Source: Albidovulum sediminis
GTDB taxonomy: Bacteria; Pseudomonadota; Alphaproteobacteria; Rhodobacterales; Rhodobacteraceae
Direction of reading: 5' to 3'
Assembly: GCF_025380365.1 (NCBI RefSeq)
Contig: NZ_JAOCQF010000001.1
Span: 186,001-250,000, forward strand
DNA length: 64,000 nt
Shown: one piece after another, positions 61,983 to 64,000 of the stretch
Position numbering within the stretch: position 1 is the stretch's first letter
How the letters are laid out: every line of letters starts with the position of its first letter
The notes under the pieces: generated by a model
The model's database searches: none
What the model was told of the DNA's origin: nothing
The model's input: only the letters and a program-made list of their open reading frames with translations
Program-made: the position numbers and the translations under genes

Positions 61983-62789
61983 ATGTCCGCACCGCTTGTC
62001 AATGATGGAAGGCGCGCATCCGCGTGGCCGACGCCACGGGCGGCGGGATGGCTGGGCTTCTACGCCACCATCCTCGCGGCCTGGGTCGGCGTGGCGCTGA
62101 TGGCGCAGGGCCTGCCGGGTGAGGGGTTCGACGGCGTGCCCGCGGCTTTCTGGGACGCGCTCTGCGCCTCGGCGGCAGAGGCGCGGCCGGCCGCGCTCTG
62201 GGCGATGTGGGCGATCATGGCCGCGGCGATGATGCTGCCCACCTTCGTGCCGGCGCTCCGGACATTCACCGACCTTTCGGCCACGGGCGCCACCACCGGC
62301 GCCGGCGCCGTGGCGCTGGTCGCGGGCTACCTTGCCGTCTGGCTGGCCGCCTCGGCCCTGGGTGCCGCGGCGCAATGGGCACTGGCGCGATGGGGCCTCC
62401 TGACCCCGGCGGGGGCCAGCCTGTCGCCCTGGCTTTCGGCCGGACTTCTGCTGTTCGCGGGCGCCTACCAGTTCTCCTCCGTCAAGGCGGCGTGCCTGTC
62501 GCGCTGCCGGATGCCGCTGACCTTCTTCCTGCAGCACTGGCGCCCCGGCGCCCCCGCGGCGCTCGCCATGGGGCTGCGCCTGGGCGCGCTCTGTCTTGGC
62601 TGCTGCTGGGCGCTGATGGCGCTGGGCTTCCTCGGCGGCACGATGAACCTGGCCTGGATGGGGGCGGCGACGGTCTTCATGACGCTTGAGAAACTGCCCG
62701 ACATCGGGCGTCGCCTGACCCGCCCCGCGGGCCTGGCCCTGATCCTTGCGGGGGGCGCGCTGGCCCTTCGCGCCCTGACCCTCGTCTGA
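61983..62789 (+). CDS. DUF2182 integral membrane protein
   Basis: 268 aa with about seven hydrophobic segments. The family hallmarks are WAMWAIMAAAMMLPT (~72-86), with its methionine-rich stretch, and GALCLGCCWALMALGFLGG, with paired cysteines, then MNLAWM. The family is annotated as a predicted metal-binding membrane protein. First gene of a three-gene unit with DUF1326 and the DmdA-like gene; function unknown. Confidence 0.85.
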   Translation: MSAPLVNDGRRASAWPTPRAAGWLGFYATILAAWVGVALMAQGLPGEGFDGVPAAFWDALCASAAEARPAALWAMWAIMAAAMMLPTFVPALRTFTDLSATGATTGAGAVALVAGYLAVWLAASALGAAAQWALARWGLLTPAGASLSPWLSAGLLLFAGAYQFSSVKAACLSRCRMPLTFFLQHWRPGAPAALAMGLRLGALCLGCCWALMALGFLGGTMNLAWMGAATVFMTLEKLPDIGRRLTRPAGLALILAGGALALRALTLV

Positions 62790-62801
62790 CGGAGAGACGC
62801 G

Positions 62802-63422
62802 ATGGCCGACCACCTGCCCGAATGGACCCTCAAGGGGGAATTGATCCTGAACTGCAACTGCACCGTCTTCTGTCCTTGCGTGATCTCGCTTGGCGATCAC
62901 CCGCCGACCGAGGGCTATTGCATGGGCTGGGCGGGCATCCGCATCGACGAAGGGCATTTCGACGGCGAAAGCCTGGCCGGGCTCAATGTCGGGCTGCTGC
63001 TCGAAATCCCCGGCAAGATGGGGCGCGGCAACTGGAAGGCCGCCGCCTATATCGACGAACGCGCCAGCGACAAGGCCTATGAGGGGCTGCTGAAGGTCTT
63101 TACCGGGCAGGCGCGCGGCACCACCGGGCTTTTCAAGGTGCTGGTGAGCGAGTTCCTGGGCGCCGAACGTGCACCCGTGACCTTCGAGACCGAGGGCAAG
63201 ACCCGCCGCCTGACCGTGGGCCGCGCCATCAAGGGCGAAATCGCGCCGGTGCCCGGACACGGCGGCAAGGACATCGTCGTGACCAATTCGGAATACTGGA
63301 TGGGCCCCGACATCACCGTGGCCAAGGCATCGAAGGGCCGCGTGCGCGCCTTCGGCCGGGTCTGGGATTTCGACGGCCGCTCGGCCGAGATCTGCCAGAT
63401 CGACTGGCACGGCCCGAACTGA
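62802..63422 (+). CDS. DUF1326 protein
   Basis: 206 aa soluble protein. Cysteine cluster CNCTVFCPC near residue 20 is the family mark and may bind metal. Further blocks are GYCMGWAGIRIDEGHFDG, LFKVLVSEFLGAERAPV, and RVWDFDGRSAEICQIDW. It follows DUF2182 by 12 nt; I recall these two families often being neighbours. Function unknown. Confidence 0.85.
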   Translation: MADHLPEWTLKGELILNCNCTVFCPCVISLGDHPPTEGYCMGWAGIRIDEGHFDGESLAGLNVGLLLEIPGKMGRGNWKAAAYIDERASDKAYEGLLKVFTGQARGTTGLFKVLVSEFLGAERAPVTFETEGKTRRLTVGRAIKGEIAPVPGHGGKDIVVTNSEYWMGPDITVAKASKGRVRAFGRVWDFDGRSAEICQIDWHGPN

Positions 63423-63464
63423 GCCCCGCGGACCCCTATCGCCACCCAGATCGACGGACACGAC

Positions 63465-64000
63465 ATGGCCACCATATTCCCCTCGCGCCGGGTCAGGCGC
63501 ACGCCGTTCTCCGCAGGCGTCGACGCCGCGGGCATGACCGTCTGCACGGTCTACAATCGCATGATCCTGCCCTCGGTCTTTGCCGGGCAGGAAGAGGACT
63601 ACCGCCACCTCAAGACCCATGTGCAGGTCTGGGACGTGGCCTGCGAGCGGCAGGTGGCCGTGCAGGGCCCCGACGCGCGCCGGCTTCTTGACCTGATCAG
63701 CCCGCGCGACCTTGACCGGATGGCGGCGGACCAGTGCCACTACATGCCCGCGGTCGACCGCGACGGCGGCATGCTGAACGACCCCGTGCTGGTGAAACTG
63801 GCCGAGGATCATTTCTGGATCTCGGTCGCCGACAGCGACTACCTGCACTATGTCCTCGGCATATCGGACGCGCTTGGCCTTGACGTGCGGGTGTGGGAAC
63901 CCGACGTCAGCCCGCTCGCCGTGCAGGGGCCGAAATCCGACGACCTGATGGCCCGCGTCTTTGGGCAGGAGGCGCGCGCGATCCGCTTTTTCCGCTACCG
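63465..64000 (+). CDS. DmdA-like aminomethyltransferase-family protein, 3' end outside the window
   Basis: 178 residues visible, open to the window edge. ATG at 63465, then RRVRRTPFSAGVDAAG, TVYNRMILPSVF, HLKTHVQVWDVACERQV, GGMLNDPVLVKLAEDH and EPDVSPLAVQGPKSDDLMA. This is the folate-binding GcvT fold and is very close to remembered DMSP demethylase (DmdA) sequences, which demethylate dimethylsulfoniopropionate to tetrahydrofolate. DmdA identity versus a related demethylase cannot be settled on half a gene. Probably co-transcribed with DUF2182 and DUF1326. Confidence 0.8.
   Translation, partial: MATIFPSRRVRRTPFSAGVDAAGMTVCTVYNRMILPSVFAGQEEDYRHLKTHVQVWDVACERQVAVQGPDARRLLDLISPRDLDRMAADQCHYMPAVDRDGGMLNDPVLVKLAEDHFWISVADSDYLHYVLGISDALGLDVRVWEPDVSPLAVQGPKSDDLMARVFGQEARAIRFFRY

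Overview
The window is high-GC DNA (roughly two-thirds G+C by eye) from an alphaproteobacterium, almost certainly a member of the Rhodobacteraceae/Rhodobacterales. The reasons are a DUF1127 gene followed by anti-Shine-Dalgarno hairpin sRNAs (the CcsR/'cuckoo' arrangement of Rhodobacter), a dcw cluster headed by mraZ with a long structured leader, a monofunctional hisB in a hisB-hisH-hisA-hisF-hisE arrangement, a full-length pyruvate carboxylase, and a DmdA-like aminomethyltransferase at the right edge. Genes are densely packed, with many 1-8 nt start/stop overlaps and some GTG starts. No phage, insertion sequence or CRISPR array was found.

Layout. 1-4.2 kb: 3' part of an acyl-CoA synthetase, a small XRE regulator with a candidate self-operator, a SulP anion transporter and a tiny winged-helix protein overlapping its stop. 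4.2-6.5 kb: tRNA-Tyr, rlmB, a YHS protein, a candidate sRNA or leader with a textbook terminator, and a CoA-binding protein. 6.4-12.4 kb: histidine biosynthesis on the minus strand (hisB-hisH-glsA, hisA, hisF-hisE), interrupted by two plus-strand genes. 12.5-16.7 kb: a cysteine-protease-like protein, two tandem paralogous secreted proteins, tRNA-Gly, and an AraC regulator divergent from a Tat-exported metallo-hydrolase. 16.7-24.2 kb: pyc, a lactate/2-hydroxyacid dehydrogenase and a UvrD/PcrA helicase. 24.2-24.9 kb: eight hairpins with CCUCCUCCC loops downstream of a DUF1127 gene (ccaF1-like). 25.1-34.5 kb: apbC (mrp), then the dcw cluster mraZ-rsmH-ftsL-ftsI-murE-murF-mraY, preceded by about 630 nt of noncoding DNA with 10-bp-periodic GGGN boxes and a long hairpin (UpsM-like).

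34.5-41.7 kb: the expected murD-ftsW-murG continuation is absent. In its place are a metallo-hydrolase, a LuxR-type regulator, a complete polyamine/opine-type ABC transporter and a serine hydrolase. 41.7-46.9 kb: sodB, a LOG-type hydrolase, a LysM protein, and an ArsR regulator divergent from an Atm1-type ABC exporter. 46.9-51.7 kb: a two-gene RND efflux system with a candidate operator. 51.8-56.7 kb: TPR protein, bamB and der, convergent with serS. 56.9-61.1 kb: a small ABM-fold protein, yajC-secD-secF and a TauE-type exporter. 61.1-64 kb: a GntR regulator divergent from DUF2182, DUF1326 and a truncated DmdA-like gene.

The most notable elements are the eight-unit CcsR-like array, the structured mraZ leader with MraZ-type box arrays, the candidate sRNA at 5.85 kb, and the uncharacterised GntR/DUF2182/DUF1326/DmdA-like unit. 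Functional assignments come from recognisable motifs and remembered family knowledge. No database search was run.
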